This document shows, one piece after another, positions 15,840 to 23,760 of a stretch of 34,639 nt of DNA. Origin of the DNA: a virus; IMG/VR virus record IMGVR_UViG_3300027844_000355, positions 1 through 34,639 of that record; one strand, 5' to 3'. A program made the position numbers and the translations under genes. Numbering within the stretch: position 1 is the stretch's first letter; every line of letters begins with the position of its first letter. A model generated the notes under the pieces. The model did no database searches and had not been told where the DNA came from. It saw nothing but the letters and a program-made list of their open reading frames with translations.

Positions 15840-16847
15840 ATGAGGATCGTTTGTGCTCGCTTGAGAAGTAATGTGACCTATACTGGTCCACTAGAAACTG
15901 TCTTGGATAGTTTCTTTGAACTGTATGTGAGATGGATGAAAGACAATTCACAACATAACTATGATACATATAATTTAAGTTTTGATAAAAGACAACGGCC
16001 ACAACGCAACGCTGAGGTGTTCAAAGATGCTGATGTAGTAGTGATCCCTTCCGATAGTGAGTTTAGATACCACGGCGAAGTACAGCTAGATCCACGAGAC
16101 TTGGAGACATCTAATAACTATATTGAAGAAATTAAACCACATATGGAAGGCAAACATATTATTATGTGGCGTTCAGATAGAGGTGATACAGAAGAATTAT
16201 ATAGAGAGAAAACATTTAATGGTGTTACTCTCGGTGATTTCAACACAATAGATGAGATAGATTTTCCTGCTAACATACACGGCATGAAGTATCATTTTAT
16301 ACAGACATTGAAAAACCCATTGGCTCAAATGTTGCCAATTAGAAAGGATAAAGATTTTGCTTATTGGGGTAGAATGAAAGATGGTGATGACCGAGGTAAA
16401 ATTATTAAAGGGGTGTACAGAGATAAAGATATTACTCAAGTATTGATTGGGGGATTTCCTTCAGGCGTTAAGCGAGATGCTAAGTGGATAAAAGAATGGA
16501 AAGTATTGTACCCTATGATAGAACGAGCCAAGTGTACTCTATGTTTTAATTGGCGAGACCCGACAGCAACAACATCAAGGTATCCGGAAGCATTATCTGT
16601 AGGTTTAATACCCTTTGTATGGCAAGACTATGATAAGAACAATACCTATAACATAGAATCTTGGCAACGTGTAGATAGTTTTGAGAAATTGAAAACTAGA
16701 ATATTAATGTTGCGTTATCGTGAAGCTTGGGAAAGCAAACTTGATCTGTGTAGACAAAATTATAAAGAGATACTTCCTACACAACAGGAGTATTATGAGA
16801 TGTTCACAAAGAGGATGAATAAATATGTTAGCGAGGGAGAAAAGTAG
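15840..16847 (+). CDS. putative GT-B glycosyltransferase
   Basis: A 335-aa protein with a layout like GT-B transferases, including phage DNA glucosyltransferases. It has an N-terminal strand MRIVCARL, a DADVVVIPSD strand near 63-72, an interdomain strand beginning FAYWGRMKDGDDRG (about 173-186), IGGFPSG, and a C-terminal RYPEALSVGLIPFVW segment typical of the nucleotide-sugar-binding lobe, followed by a helix that returns to the first domain. No sequence match to T4 beta-glucosyltransferase was shown. Its place beside the C5 methyltransferase makes DNA a possible acceptor; a surface glycan is the alternative. It has its own promoter and abuts uvsX directly. Confidence 0.5.
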   Translation: MRIVCARLRSNVTYTGPLETVLDSFFELYVRWMKDNSQHNYDTYNLSFDKRQRPQRNAEVFKDADVVVIPSDSEFRYHGEVQLDPRDLETSNNYIEEIKPHMEGKHIIMWRSDRGDTEELYREKTFNGVTLGDFNTIDEIDFPANIHGMKYHFIQTLKNPLAQMLPIRKDKDFAYWGRMKDGDDRGKIIKGVYRDKDITQVLIGGFPSGVKRDAKWIKEWKVLYPMIERAKCTLCFNWRDPTATTSRYPEALSVGLIPFVWQDYDKNNTYNIESWQRVDSFEKLKTRILMLRYREAWESKLDLCRQNYKEILPTQQEYYEMFTKRMNKYVSEGEK

Positions 16848-17855
16848 ATGTCAAATTTCTTAAAGAATGTAATTAGGGAAACAGGTAATGAATATGCTGC
16901 GATTGTTAGTGATGGTCTTAGTGCTGCTGATGTTAGCGGCTATGTGGATACCGGTAGTTTTATTTTCAATGCTCTATGTAGTGGCTCTATCCATGGCGGT
17001 CTACCTGCGAATAAAATTACAGCCATCGCCGGAGAGTCCGCAACAGGCAAAACTTTTTTCTTGCTCGGGGTTTGTCAGTCGTTCTTGGAGAAGAATGTAG
17101 ATGGTAATGTAGTATTCTTTGAGTCAGAGTCCGCTATCACAAAAGATATGATAGAGTCACGGGGTATCGATTCATCACGAATGCTTATACTGCCAATTAC
17201 TACCGTACAGGAGTTCCGTTATCAAGCTCTACAAGTGCTTGAAGCGTATGAAGCAGACGAATCTAGAACGCCTCTAATATTGTGTCTTGATAGTCTGGGT
17301 ATGTTATCAACTACCAAAGAGATAGAAGACACAGAAGCAGGTAAAGAAACAAGAGACATGACCAGGTCACAAATAGTCAAGGCAACCTTTAGGGTATTGA
17401 CCTTGAAACTGGGCAAGTTAGGTGTACCGTTACTTATTACAAACCACACTTATGATGTTATTGGGTCAATGTTCCCACAGAAAGAAATGGGTGGTGGTAG
17501 CGGACTCAAGTATGCAGCATCAACTATCATCTACCTTTCTAAGAAGAAAGATAAAGATGGAACAGATATCGTTGGCAACATAGTACATTGTAAAACATAC
17601 AAATCAAGACTAACAAAAGAGAACCAGATGGTTGATGTTCGGTTGTCTTACACTAAGGGTCTAGATAGATACTATGGGTTATTGGAACTTGGAGAAAAAC
17701 ATGGTATTTTCTCCAAAGTTTCCACAAGATATGAAATGCCGGATGGTGGTAAAGTGTTTGGCAAACAGATACTAGCTGAACCAGAGAAGTATTTCACAGA
17801 AGAAGTTATGGCCAAGTTAGATCAAGCTGCTAAGATAGAGTTTTCTTATGGATAA
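16848..17855 (+). CDS. uvsX: RecA-like recombinase UvsX
   Basis: A 335-aa UvsX recombinase (T4 UvsX is 391 aa) that forms filaments on single-stranded DNA for strand exchange, repair and recombination-dependent replication. Walker A is GESATGKT at 62-69, Walker B-like LCLDSLG near 145-151, and the family segment ITNHTYD follows; a [13 protein letters not shown] motif forms the DNA-binding loop region. The start ATG 16848 follows the previous stop directly, with a GAGGGAG ribosome site at 16833-16839. Its end overlaps the zinc-binding gene by eight bases. Confidence 0.95.
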   Translation: MSNFLKNVIRETGNEYAAIVSDGLSAADVSGYVDTGSFIFNALCSGSIHGGLPANKITAIAGESATGKTFFLLGVCQSFLEKNVDGNVVFFESESAITKDMIESRGIDSSRMLILPITTVQEFRYQALQVLEAYEADESRTPLILCLDSLGMLSTTKEIEDTEAGKETRDMTRSQIVKATFRVLTLKLGKLGVPLLITNHTYDVIGSMFPQKEMGGGSGLKYAASTIIYLSKKKDKDGTDIVGNIVHCKTYKSRLTKENQMVDVRLSYTKGLDRYYGLLELGEKHGIFSKVSTRYEMPDGGKVFGKQILAEPEKYFTEEVMAKLDQAAKIEFSYG

Positions 17856-18087
17856 GATAAAAGATTTACTAACAAAATATAATGAGAAATTTCTTCCATT
17901 GAATAAAAGATATCTTTCGTGGATGAAAAACCTTTCTCAGGAACATTTGGATAGAGCTCATATCAGAATAGAAATTTGTGAACAATGCGATAGATATAGC
18001 AAACCACTATGTAAAGAATGTGATTGTTATATGCCATTAAAAGTTCTTTGGCCAAAAGGAACTGAATGTCCTCTAGGAAAATGGTAA
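17848..18087 (+). CDS. small zinc-binding protein (DUF6171-like)
   Basis: A 79-aa protein with six cysteines in a zinc-binding arrangement: C44-x-x-C47, C55-x-x-C58-x-C60 and C74 in a terminal CPLGKW. The pattern (two knuckles, then K-x-L-W, then CP-x-x-KW) resembles DUF6171 and similar small phage proteins next to uvsX in marine T4-like phages. Function is unknown. It overlaps uvsX by eight bases and its stop overlaps the next start (TAATG). Confidence 0.6.
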   Translation: MDKIKDLLTKYNEKFLPLNKRYLSWMKNLSQEHLDRAHIRIEICEQCDRYSKPLCKECDCYMPLKVLWPKGTECPLGKW

Positions 18088-18662
18088 TGGATAAGTACAT
18101 CAAAGTTTATGATGATGTAATAGATGAAGTGTCTTGTGAAGCTTTGATAGAAAAGTTTGAGGATTCACATGAACATTTTGAAACTGTGCATGTTGAAGAT
18201 GGTAATGATAAAATATCTTTTGAACAGATAAATTTTATTAACCATGAAGAGTGGCAGTCGGTCCAAAATGGTATGTTGGAGGTGTTTCAAGATTATATTA
18301 TGCATTATAAATTAGATTGTGGGGTGCTGGGTAAGCAGTGGCCTGAAACTTATGGGTATGAATCCATTAGAATGAAACGCTATTTAAATAATGATTATGA
18401 TAGATTTGATAACCATGTTGATGTAAGGGACTATGATACTGCTAGACGATTTTTAGCATTCTTTATTTACCTGAATGATGTTGATGTGGGTGGTGTGACT
18501 AGATTCGATATGCATAAACCAGGAACATTTTTACCCTATGAAGTACAACCAAAAAGAGGAAGATTGTTAATGTTTCCACCCACTTGGACTTATCCACATA
18601 CTGGATTAAAACCGATAAGTGGTAAGAAATATTTACTACATTCTTATTGTCATTATGGATAA
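18087..18662 (+). CDS. 2-oxoglutarate/Fe(II) oxygenase (prolyl 4-hydroxylase-like)
   Basis: A 191-aa 2OG-Fe(II) dioxygenase of the prolyl 4-hydroxylase-like type often present in marine T4-like phages. Iron ligands are His110-x-Asp112 in NHVDVRD and His171 in YPHTG, with Lys180/Lys181 in SGKKYLLHSY as the 2OG-carboxylate ligand. The core strand RRFLAFFIYLNDVDVGG is typical. The substrate is unknown; peptide hydroxylation is the family norm, and it does not look like a TET/JBP-type DNA oxidase. It starts at ATG 18087 on the preceding stop with an AGGAAA site upstream; longer starts are less likely. Confidence 0.8.
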   Translation: MDKYIKVYDDVIDEVSCEALIEKFEDSHEHFETVHVEDGNDKISFEQINFINHEEWQSVQNGMLEVFQDYIMHYKLDCGVLGKQWPETYGYESIRMKRYLNNDYDRFDNHVDVRDYDTARRFLAFFIYLNDVDVGGVTRFDMHKPGTFLPYEVQPKRGRLLMFPPTWTYPHTGLKPISGKKYLLHSYCHYG

Positions 18663-19005
18663 GACAGCATATCATTATGTAGTTCATAAAGAATCTAAAG
18701 AACAAGCTGTCCGTATACAGGATGGTAAATTTGATGGCATGGTTTATCAGTATTCGGATGTAATGTTTCCCATTTATAATGATGATGGTAATGTAATAGA
18801 TCCACAAGATGCGGATGAAATACCCTTGACATTTAAGTGGAAAGTGTTGTATAATCCTAATGAGGTGGATTTAGAAACGGGCGAGTTTGCTGCTACCGCA
18901 GGTGATATATTATTAGAGTTAATAGAAGAAGGTTTAGAGAATGACGCAATCACAGTTAATACCGAGAGTGGAGAGAACTATTCTCCATCATTTGATACTA
19001 AATGA
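18655..19005 (+). CDS. conserved phage protein upstream of gp41
   Basis: A 116-aa acidic protein that I do not recognise beyond its position, a small gene before the gp41 helicase. It has a beta-rich first half (residues 5-70) and a C-terminal helix GDILLELIEEGL. ATG 18655 overlaps the oxygenase stop; a start further upstream would lie within the oxygenase gene. Its last 65 bases overlap the start of gp41 in another frame, and it contains a perfect sigma70 promoter. Confidence 0.6.
   Translation: MDKTAYHYVVHKESKEQAVRIQDGKFDGMVYQYSDVMFPIYNDDGNVIDPQDADEIPLTFKWKVLYNPNEVDLETGEFAATAGDILLELIEEGLENDAITVNTESGENYSPSFDTK
18826..18855 (+). promoter_or_regulatory. consensus sigma70 promoter ahead of gp41
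   Basis: TTGACA at 18826-18831, an 18-base spacer and TATAAT at 18850-18855. Both boxes are perfect. The expected start is near 18862, about 79 bases before the gp41 ATG at 18941. It lies inside the preceding gene. Confidence 0.6.
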
Positions 19006-20317
19006 GGACTATAGTAGAACAGTATTACCTTTTATAAAAGAGGAATATTTCCAAGATAATGTAGAAAAAACTTTATTTAAAACGATTTTACAATATGCCG
19101 ACAAGTATAAATCTTTGCCGGCTGTAGAAGCATTGGGTATAGAAATCCAGAAAAGTACGGTAACTGAAGAAGAATTTAAAAAAGTAAACACTTATCTGGA
19201 AGATTTACAAAGTGATTTACAAAAAGTGGATCATCAATGGCTTATTGATGAAACAGAGAAGTGGTGTAAAGACAAAGCTATCTATAATGCTATACTCAGT
19301 GGCATTCATATCATAGATGGTAAAGATAAAGAAAGATCCGCTGATGCTCTGCCTGAGCTTTTATCTCAAGCTCTAGGAGTATCGTTTGATGACCATGTTG
19401 GACACGATTACATAAAACAATCAGATGACCGATATGAATTTTATCATACCAAAGAAGAAAAGATTCCATTTGACTTAGAGTTTTTTAATAAGATTACCAA
19501 GGGTGGTCTTCCCAGAAAAACTTTAAACATTGCACTTGCTGGTACAGGTGTAGGTAAGTCATTGTTTATGGTTCATGTTGCAGCTAATTGTTTGATGCAA
19601 GGTAAAAATGTATTGTATATAACATTAGAGATGTCAGAGAACCGTATTGCTGAAAGAATAGATGCCAATCTAATGAATATCACAATGGATGATTTGCATG
19701 ATTTGCCTCGTCATATGTATGAAAGTAAGTTTGAAAGATTAGCCAAGAAGACACAGGGACAATTGATAGTCAAAGAGTATCCTACCGCTTCGGCATCGTG
19801 TGCTCACTTTAGAGCTTTGCTTAATGAGTTGGCATTAAAGAAAACATTTAGACCAGACATTATCTTTATTGATTATTTAAATATCTGTGCATCAAGTCGT
19901 TTCAGACATGGTGCTGTAGTTAATTCTTACACATACATCAAAGCCATTGCGGAAGAGATGAGAGGGTTGGCAGTAGAGTATAACTTGCCGATTATGTCCG
20001 CTACCCAGACAACCAGAACAGGGTTTGTATCAACCGATATTGGGTTAGAAGATACATCGGAATCATTTGGTCTACCAGCTACGGCAGACTTGATGTTTGC
20101 TTTGATATCAACAGACGAGTTATTGGAACTTAACCAGATGCTTATCAAACAGTTGAAGAATAGATATGCGGACCCATCCTATTTTAAAAAATTTATTATT
20201 GGGGTAGATAGATCCAAAATGAAATTGTATGATGTATCCCAGATCGCACAGTCGGATGTAGTTGACACAGGACAAGGACAAGAAATATTAGATAGGTTTG
20301 CTGACTTCAAAGTATAA
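18941..20317 (+). CDS. 41: replicative DNA helicase (T4 gp41, DnaB-like)
   Basis: A 458-aa hexameric helicase (T4 gp41 is 475 aa) that unwinds DNA 5'-3' at the fork and works with primase. Walker A is AGTGVGKS at 200-207, the ITLEMSENRIAER motif (H1a-like) at 227-239, Walker B IIFIDYL at 307-313, and SATQTTR near 345-355. The N-terminal 150 residues form the helical interaction domain. The start overlaps the upstream gene. A late-type motif and the next gene follow within 11 bases. Confidence 0.95.
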   Translation: MTQSQLIPRVERTILHHLILNEDYSRTVLPFIKEEYFQDNVEKTLFKTILQYADKYKSLPAVEALGIEIQKSTVTEEEFKKVNTYLEDLQSDLQKVDHQWLIDETEKWCKDKAIYNAILSGIHIIDGKDKERSADALPELLSQALGVSFDDHVGHDYIKQSDDRYEFYHTKEEKIPFDLEFFNKITKGGLPRKTLNIALAGTGVGKSLFMVHVAANCLMQGKNVLYITLEMSENRIAERIDANLMNITMDDLHDLPRHMYESKFERLAKKTQGQLIVKEYPTASASCAHFRALLNELALKKTFRPDIIFIDYLNICASSRFRHGAVVNSYTYIKAIAEEMRGLAVEYNLPIMSATQTTRTGFVSTDIGLEDTSESFGLPATADLMFALISTDELLELNQMLIKQLKNRYADPSYFKKFIIGVDRSKMKLYDVSQIAQSDVVDTGQGQEILDRFADFKV

Positions 20318-20323
20318 TAAATA
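20316..20323 (+). promoter_or_regulatory. T4-type late promoter motif
   Basis: AATAAATA, close to the T4 late element TATAAATA, overlaps the gp41 stop. The expected start (about 20330) falls next to the ATG at 20328, so any transcript would have almost no leader. This is a short AT-rich motif in an AT-rich genome, so chance is possible. Confidence 0.35.
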
Positions 20324-20327
20324 GGTC

Positions 20328-21839
20328 ATGGCAACTGTTTTAACTTTAGGTGATCTTAGAAAAGAAGACCGAATTCAAATTTTTGTAAATAAAATTTGGA
20401 AATATAACAGTCGTAAACCTCAATTTCTAATGGTCGACGATAAATCCTTTACAGCTTCAGGTTGTATTGTAAGTGGTTGGGAGTATGATGCTACTAGTGG
20501 GGCGGCTGCATCAACACTTAAAACATACGCTACAGACGCAAAAAAAGAATTAAAATCTCCTACTGCTAACAATGTTATGTTAGTAGGAAAAGTGGGAGGT
20601 AGAGGATCGGTTACTGAAAAATCTCTATCTAAATTTGTAAAAACAGCAGAATTTGGGGGTCAGGTTGCTAATACATCAACAGGCAAAATACCAGCTGGTG
20701 CGGCCGCCACCCGAGCTCAAGAAAAAGGTTCAACATATATTTTTCTACGAGCATTAAAAGACAAGAAAAGGTGGAATAGTGTGGAAGATTTGATGGCAGA
20801 TACAGTTACAATGAAGGAGTTAAATGATATATGGCAGAAAGAAATTAAAGTAAATGTAAATGAAAAATGGTTAAGTGGATATTGGAAACAACAGAAGAAG
20901 ATATTAGAGGAGTTTAAGACAGGTAAATGGTCTGAGTTTGACCATAGTGGTCCAGATTCTTTTATGGATTACATTAGTGGAGTGGTAAAAAAAGAATTTC
21001 AGATATCTAAAAAGGATAATTGGAACCCAGCAGATATGTGGTTGATTACGGGCAAAACATCAGCTGTTAAGAAAAAAATAAACGCTGCGGTTGGAAGCGG
21101 CCCACATCAAACCATACATGAATTAAATAATCTTATGCGTCAAATGTATATAGGTAAAGAATTAGTGGGCATTTCTTTGAAAGCTATATCTGGTAAAGAG
21201 GCTCAGTTTTCAAAATATAATGTAGACGAATTTACTCAGAGCATCCAAGATGCACATACCTTTCCCAAGATCAAGTTGATAATTGATTTAGGTAAAGATA
21301 TGACTCAAGATAGTAAAGTAGAATTAAGAAATGCCGGTGGTACAGGTGGATTTAATTTTCAAATCAAATCTAATTCATCTACTTCGTGGACGGGTTTGAA
21401 ATGGGAATCTACTCCGCAAGGGGCGACTGCTGCAAGAGGTGGAAAGGCTGAAGTGGCGAAGGTTATAGATATGTTGAAAAAGGTTGCTGGCGTCACGTTT
21501 GATAAAAAGTATTCCAGTTATCCGAAAAATGCTAAAGAATTTCAACAACAGCAGGCCAAGTGGGAGAAAATCTTTATATATGTTAAACCAAAGGCAGAAA
21601 CTGGTATAAAATCTGCGGCAGAATTTGTTACTAACATATCAGCTATGTTTAAGAAAAGTGAAGGTGATAGTATGGTAGCCAACTCTAAACTGATGCAACT
21701 TCAGTTTCTGTATGATATTTTGCAATACAAAAATACACCTGGCACCACCAAAGATCAATATGAAGCTTTCTGGATGGATTTAATATTTCTTTCAATTAAA
21801 TTGGGCACCCAGTTCGGACCCTTTGGAAAACTATATTAG
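20328..21839 (+). CDS. conserved marine-phage protein, possibly nuclease-like
   Basis: A 503-aa protein that I recall only as a conserved unknown of marine T4-like phages. Visible features: N-terminal TLGDLRKEDRI, a KFVKTAEFGGQ motif near 100-112, DNWNPADMWLITGK near 230-245, and ELVGISLKAISG near 280-292, followed by a beta-rich C-terminal half. The pairing of a PADxW box with a following (I/V)SLK strand is reminiscent of PD-(D/E)xK nuclease folds, but this is a weak reading. It stands alone between a late-type motif upstream and a sigma70 promoter downstream. Confidence 0.6.
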   Translation: MATVLTLGDLRKEDRIQIFVNKIWKYNSRKPQFLMVDDKSFTASGCIVSGWEYDATSGAAASTLKTYATDAKKELKSPTANNVMLVGKVGGRGSVTEKSLSKFVKTAEFGGQVANTSTGKIPAGAAATRAQEKGSTYIFLRALKDKKRWNSVEDLMADTVTMKELNDIWQKEIKVNVNEKWLSGYWKQQKKILEEFKTGKWSEFDHSGPDSFMDYISGVVKKEFQISKKDNWNPADMWLITGKTSAVKKKINAAVGSGPHQTIHELNNLMRQMYIGKELVGISLKAISGKEAQFSKYNVDEFTQSIQDAHTFPKIKLIIDLGKDMTQDSKVELRNAGGTGGFNFQIKSNSSTSWTGLKWESTPQGATAARGGKAEVAKVIDMLKKVAGVTFDKKYSSYPKNAKEFQQQQAKWEKIFIYVKPKAETGIKSAAEFVTNISAMFKKSEGDSMVANSKLMQLQFLYDILQYKNTPGTTKDQYEAFWMDLIFLSIKLGTQFGPFGKLY

Positions 21840-21852
21840 AATAAACTAATAT
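21833..21852 (+). repeat. AT-rich inverted repeat after the 503-aa gene
   Basis: ATATTAG at 21833-21839 and CTAATAT at 21846-21852 form a perfect 7-bp stem with a 6-base loop, spanning the stop codon. There is no U-run, so it is not a classic terminator; it may stabilise the mRNA end. Two GTCGCA copies follow at 21853 and 21875. Confidence 0.35.
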
Positions 21853-21886
21853 GTCGCAAATACAACTAAACAAGTCGCATATATCA

Positions 21887-21915
21887 TTGACATTCCGTGA
21901 GGGATTCCCTATAAT
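21887..21915 (+). promoter_or_regulatory. perfect sigma70 promoter of the ligase-like gene
   Basis: TTGACA at 21887-21892, a 17-base spacer and TATAAT at 21910-21915. The expected start, 21922, is the A of the next gene's ATG, so the message would be leaderless. A palindrome, AGGGATTCCCT at 21900-21910, fills the spacer and touches the -10 box; it could be an operator. Confidence 0.75.
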
Positions 21916-21921
21916 GGATGC

Positions 21922-23145
21922 ATGAAAATGGATAATTTAACCACCTTTCTAACAGAAGCTAAAAATACTCACCTCGAGCATCTTGAGGATGAAATAATCA
22001 ATAAGGGTGTTGTTGGTGGTAATCAAGCCATCGCCTTTCTTATCTCGTTAAAAGATATGTTAGCGGGACAAAGTAAAAGAAAAATGAATGTCACCGTCAA
22101 ATGGGATGGTGCCCCTGCAATCTTTGCCGGGACAGATCCAGATAATGGAAAGTTCTTTGTCGGCACCAAGTCTATTTTCAATAAGACTCCTAAGATAAAC
22201 TACACGGTAGCAGATATCAATAACAACCATGGCGGTGGTCTGGCTGCTAAACTAATAGTAGCACTTAAATATTTTCCCGCTCTAAACATACCGGGCATCT
22301 GGCAGGGTGATTTACTTTACACCCATGATGATCTCAAGGGTTCTGATATAGATGGTGAGAGGGTTATCATGTTTACACCCAACACCATAACCTATACCGT
22401 TCCCGTTCGTAGTCAAATGGCCCAAAAGATTTTAGCCTCCAAGATAGGAGTTGTATGGCATACTACCTACTCCGGTAACTCTATGAGTACCTTGAAAGCA
22501 AAGTTTGGAGCTAGTGTTAGTAGATTAAGTAGAACAAGAACTGTTTGGTCAACGGATGCTACATTTAAAGACACTTCTGGTAATGTAATGTTTACTGCAT
22601 CCGAATCTGCTGCCTTTCAAAAAGTATTAAACATGGCTTCAGGTTCTTTGAAGAAAGCTTCTTCCTTTTTGAGAATAATGAGTAGCAGTAGTGAGTCTGA
22701 AACTATACCTTATTTACTTAAAATATTCCTCAACTCTTATATTAGAGGTGGCGAGAAGATAGAGAACACCAAAAATGTTACTGCATTTTTTGGTAAATGG
22801 TTAGACGCTAGAATGGATCAAAAGATAAAATCTGTTAAATCGGCGGCCGGAAAGAAGAAATGGACCGCACATAAAAAGATTATAATGTCAGAATATACTA
22901 AATATAACAAAGAATTGTATTTTGTTATTGCTACATATATTACTTTACAAACCGCTAAGACAATCATAATAAGAAAATTAGAACGGGCTGAAGGTATTGG
23001 TACTTTTATTAAAACACCTAATGGTTATAGAGTTACTGCACCTGAAGGTTTTGTGGCGATAGACCATATTGGAAAGGCAATCAAACTAGTAGATAGATTA
23101 GAATTTAGTCGTGCTAATTTCACGGCACCTAAAAATTGGGGGTAA
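21922..23145 (+). CDS. DUF6267-type protein with nucleotidyltransferase (ligase-like) motifs
   Basis: A 407-aa protein of a type conserved in marine T4-like phages (I associate it with DUF6267). Its sequence carries motifs of the covalent nucleotidyltransferase superfamily of DNA/RNA ligases: KWDG at 60-63 (candidate AMP-accepting Lys60), a strand FFVGTKS soon after, IWQGDLL in the middle, and near the C-terminus EGFV at 375-378 and IKLVDR at 387-392, resembling motifs IV and V. A role in end-joining or RNA repair is inference. ATG 21922 matches the predicted transcription start; ATG 21928 is an alternative. The small Cys-rich gene follows two bases after its stop. Confidence 0.7.
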   Translation: MKMDNLTTFLTEAKNTHLEHLEDEIINKGVVGGNQAIAFLISLKDMLAGQSKRKMNVTVKWDGAPAIFAGTDPDNGKFFVGTKSIFNKTPKINYTVADINNNHGGGLAAKLIVALKYFPALNIPGIWQGDLLYTHDDLKGSDIDGERVIMFTPNTITYTVPVRSQMAQKILASKIGVVWHTTYSGNSMSTLKAKFGASVSRLSRTRTVWSTDATFKDTSGNVMFTASESAAFQKVLNMASGSLKKASSFLRIMSSSSESETIPYLLKIFLNSYIRGGEKIENTKNVTAFFGKWLDARMDQKIKSVKSAAGKKKWTAHKKIIMSEYTKYNKELYFVIATYITLQTAKTIIIRKLERAEGIGTFIKTPNGYRVTAPEGFVAIDHIGKAIKLVDRLEFSRANFTAPKNWG

Positions 23146-23147
23146 AA

Positions 23148-23249
23148 ATGTGTAACAATCCAGAATGTCACTGTGAAAATTGTACTTGTGATCCTTGTAC
23201 ATGTACAACAGAAAGTCCCTGTGGGTGTGAAGGAGTATCTATCAAATGA
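23148..23249 (+). CDS. metallothionein-like 33-aa Cys-rich peptide
   Basis: A 33-aa open frame between two clear genes. Nine of 33 residues are Cys (positions 2, 7, 9, 12, 14, 17, 19, 25, 27), arranged as C-x-C and C-x-x-C units with Pro, Asn and Thr between, as in metallothioneins that hold zinc, copper or cadmium in thiolate clusters. It begins two bases after the previous stop and its TGA overlaps the next ATG (ATGA), which supports real translation. A true ribosome site is not obvious (AGGGGT-like G-run at 23137-23142), and coupling to the upstream gene is likely. Metal binding or redox buffering during infection is inference. Confidence 0.7.
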   Translation: MCNNPECHCENCTCDPCTCTTESPCGCEGVSIK

Positions 23250-23503
23250 ATGGTTGGACAGCTCCGGCGTTCGGTATCTTTTTGATTAGTCAGCTGGGTG
23301 CCGCAGTTTGGTGGGCGTCCGATACTGATAGTACAGTAAAAGAACATAGTACTTTTATTTACAAAGTGTCTGAGAATGATAAACAAATAGCCATCATGCA
23401 GGTACGTCAACAGTCTATCCAAGAAGACATCATAGAGATAAAAAACGATAGCAGAGAGTTAAAGGAATTATCACATAAAATTCTAAACGCATTGGAAAAA
23501 TAA
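23246..23503 (+). CDS. small membrane-anchored coiled-coil protein
   Basis: An 85-aa protein with one N-terminal hydrophobic segment (about residues 5-24, rich in Ala, Ile, Trp) and a charged, heptad-like helical tail from about 40 to 85. This resembles small phage membrane proteins of lysis or membrane-associated modules, but no family is recognised. It begins on the stop of the metallothionein-like gene (ATGA) and its end overlaps the next start (TAATG). Confidence 0.6.
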   Translation: MNGWTAPAFGIFLISQLGAAVWWASDTDSTVKEHSTFIYKVSENDKQIAIMQVRQQSIQEDIIEIKNDSRELKELSHKILNALEK

Positions 23504-23760
23504 TGATTAAATATCGTGATGTAAATTTATTGGTGAAAGAAGCTTATAGCCGTAGAAAGAATTTAGACCAAAAGTCTATTGATAAAATAAGTGATGGAGT
23601 TAAACATATTAGGGATGAACTTAAAGAAACTATTAAGATTCCTGAAATAGTTGCTGTAGTAGAACAAGTAGCAGAAGTAATACCTGTAGTCAAAAAATCA
23701 AAATCTTATAATTTTGTAACTAGAATTGCTGCTGAGAGAGCTTTAAAGAACAATGGCTAA
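23503..23760 (+). CDS. small conserved hypothetical protein
   Basis: An 85-aa, mostly helical, charged protein. I do not recognise it. It starts on the preceding stop (TAATG) and overlaps the next gene by eight bases, so it lies in a tight operon from the ligase-like gene to the double nucleotidyltransferase. Confidence 0.55.
   Translation: MIKYRDVNLLVKEAYSRRKNLDQKSIDKISDGVKHIRDELKETIKIPEIVAVVEQVAEVIPVVKKSKSYNFVTRIAAERALKNNG

Noticed and set aside
16818-16825. Late-type AATAAATA motif before uvsX
   Set aside because: It is inside coding sequence, and uvsX is expected to be an early or middle gene; likely chance.
15840-16847. Firm assignment of this protein as a DNA beta-glucosyltransferase
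   Set aside because: Only general GT-B features are visible; no catalytic residue match to T4 enzymes could be shown.
18087-18662. 2OG-Fe(II) oxygenase as a TET/JBP-like 5-methylcytosine oxidase for the modification block
   Set aside because: The sequence looks like the prolyl 4-hydroxylase type common in marine T4-like phages, and it is separated from the block by uvsX.
21851-21925. A 24-codon open frame ending on the ATGA of the ligase-like gene
   Set aside because: It has no ribosome site, contains the whole promoter, and its length is within chance expectation.
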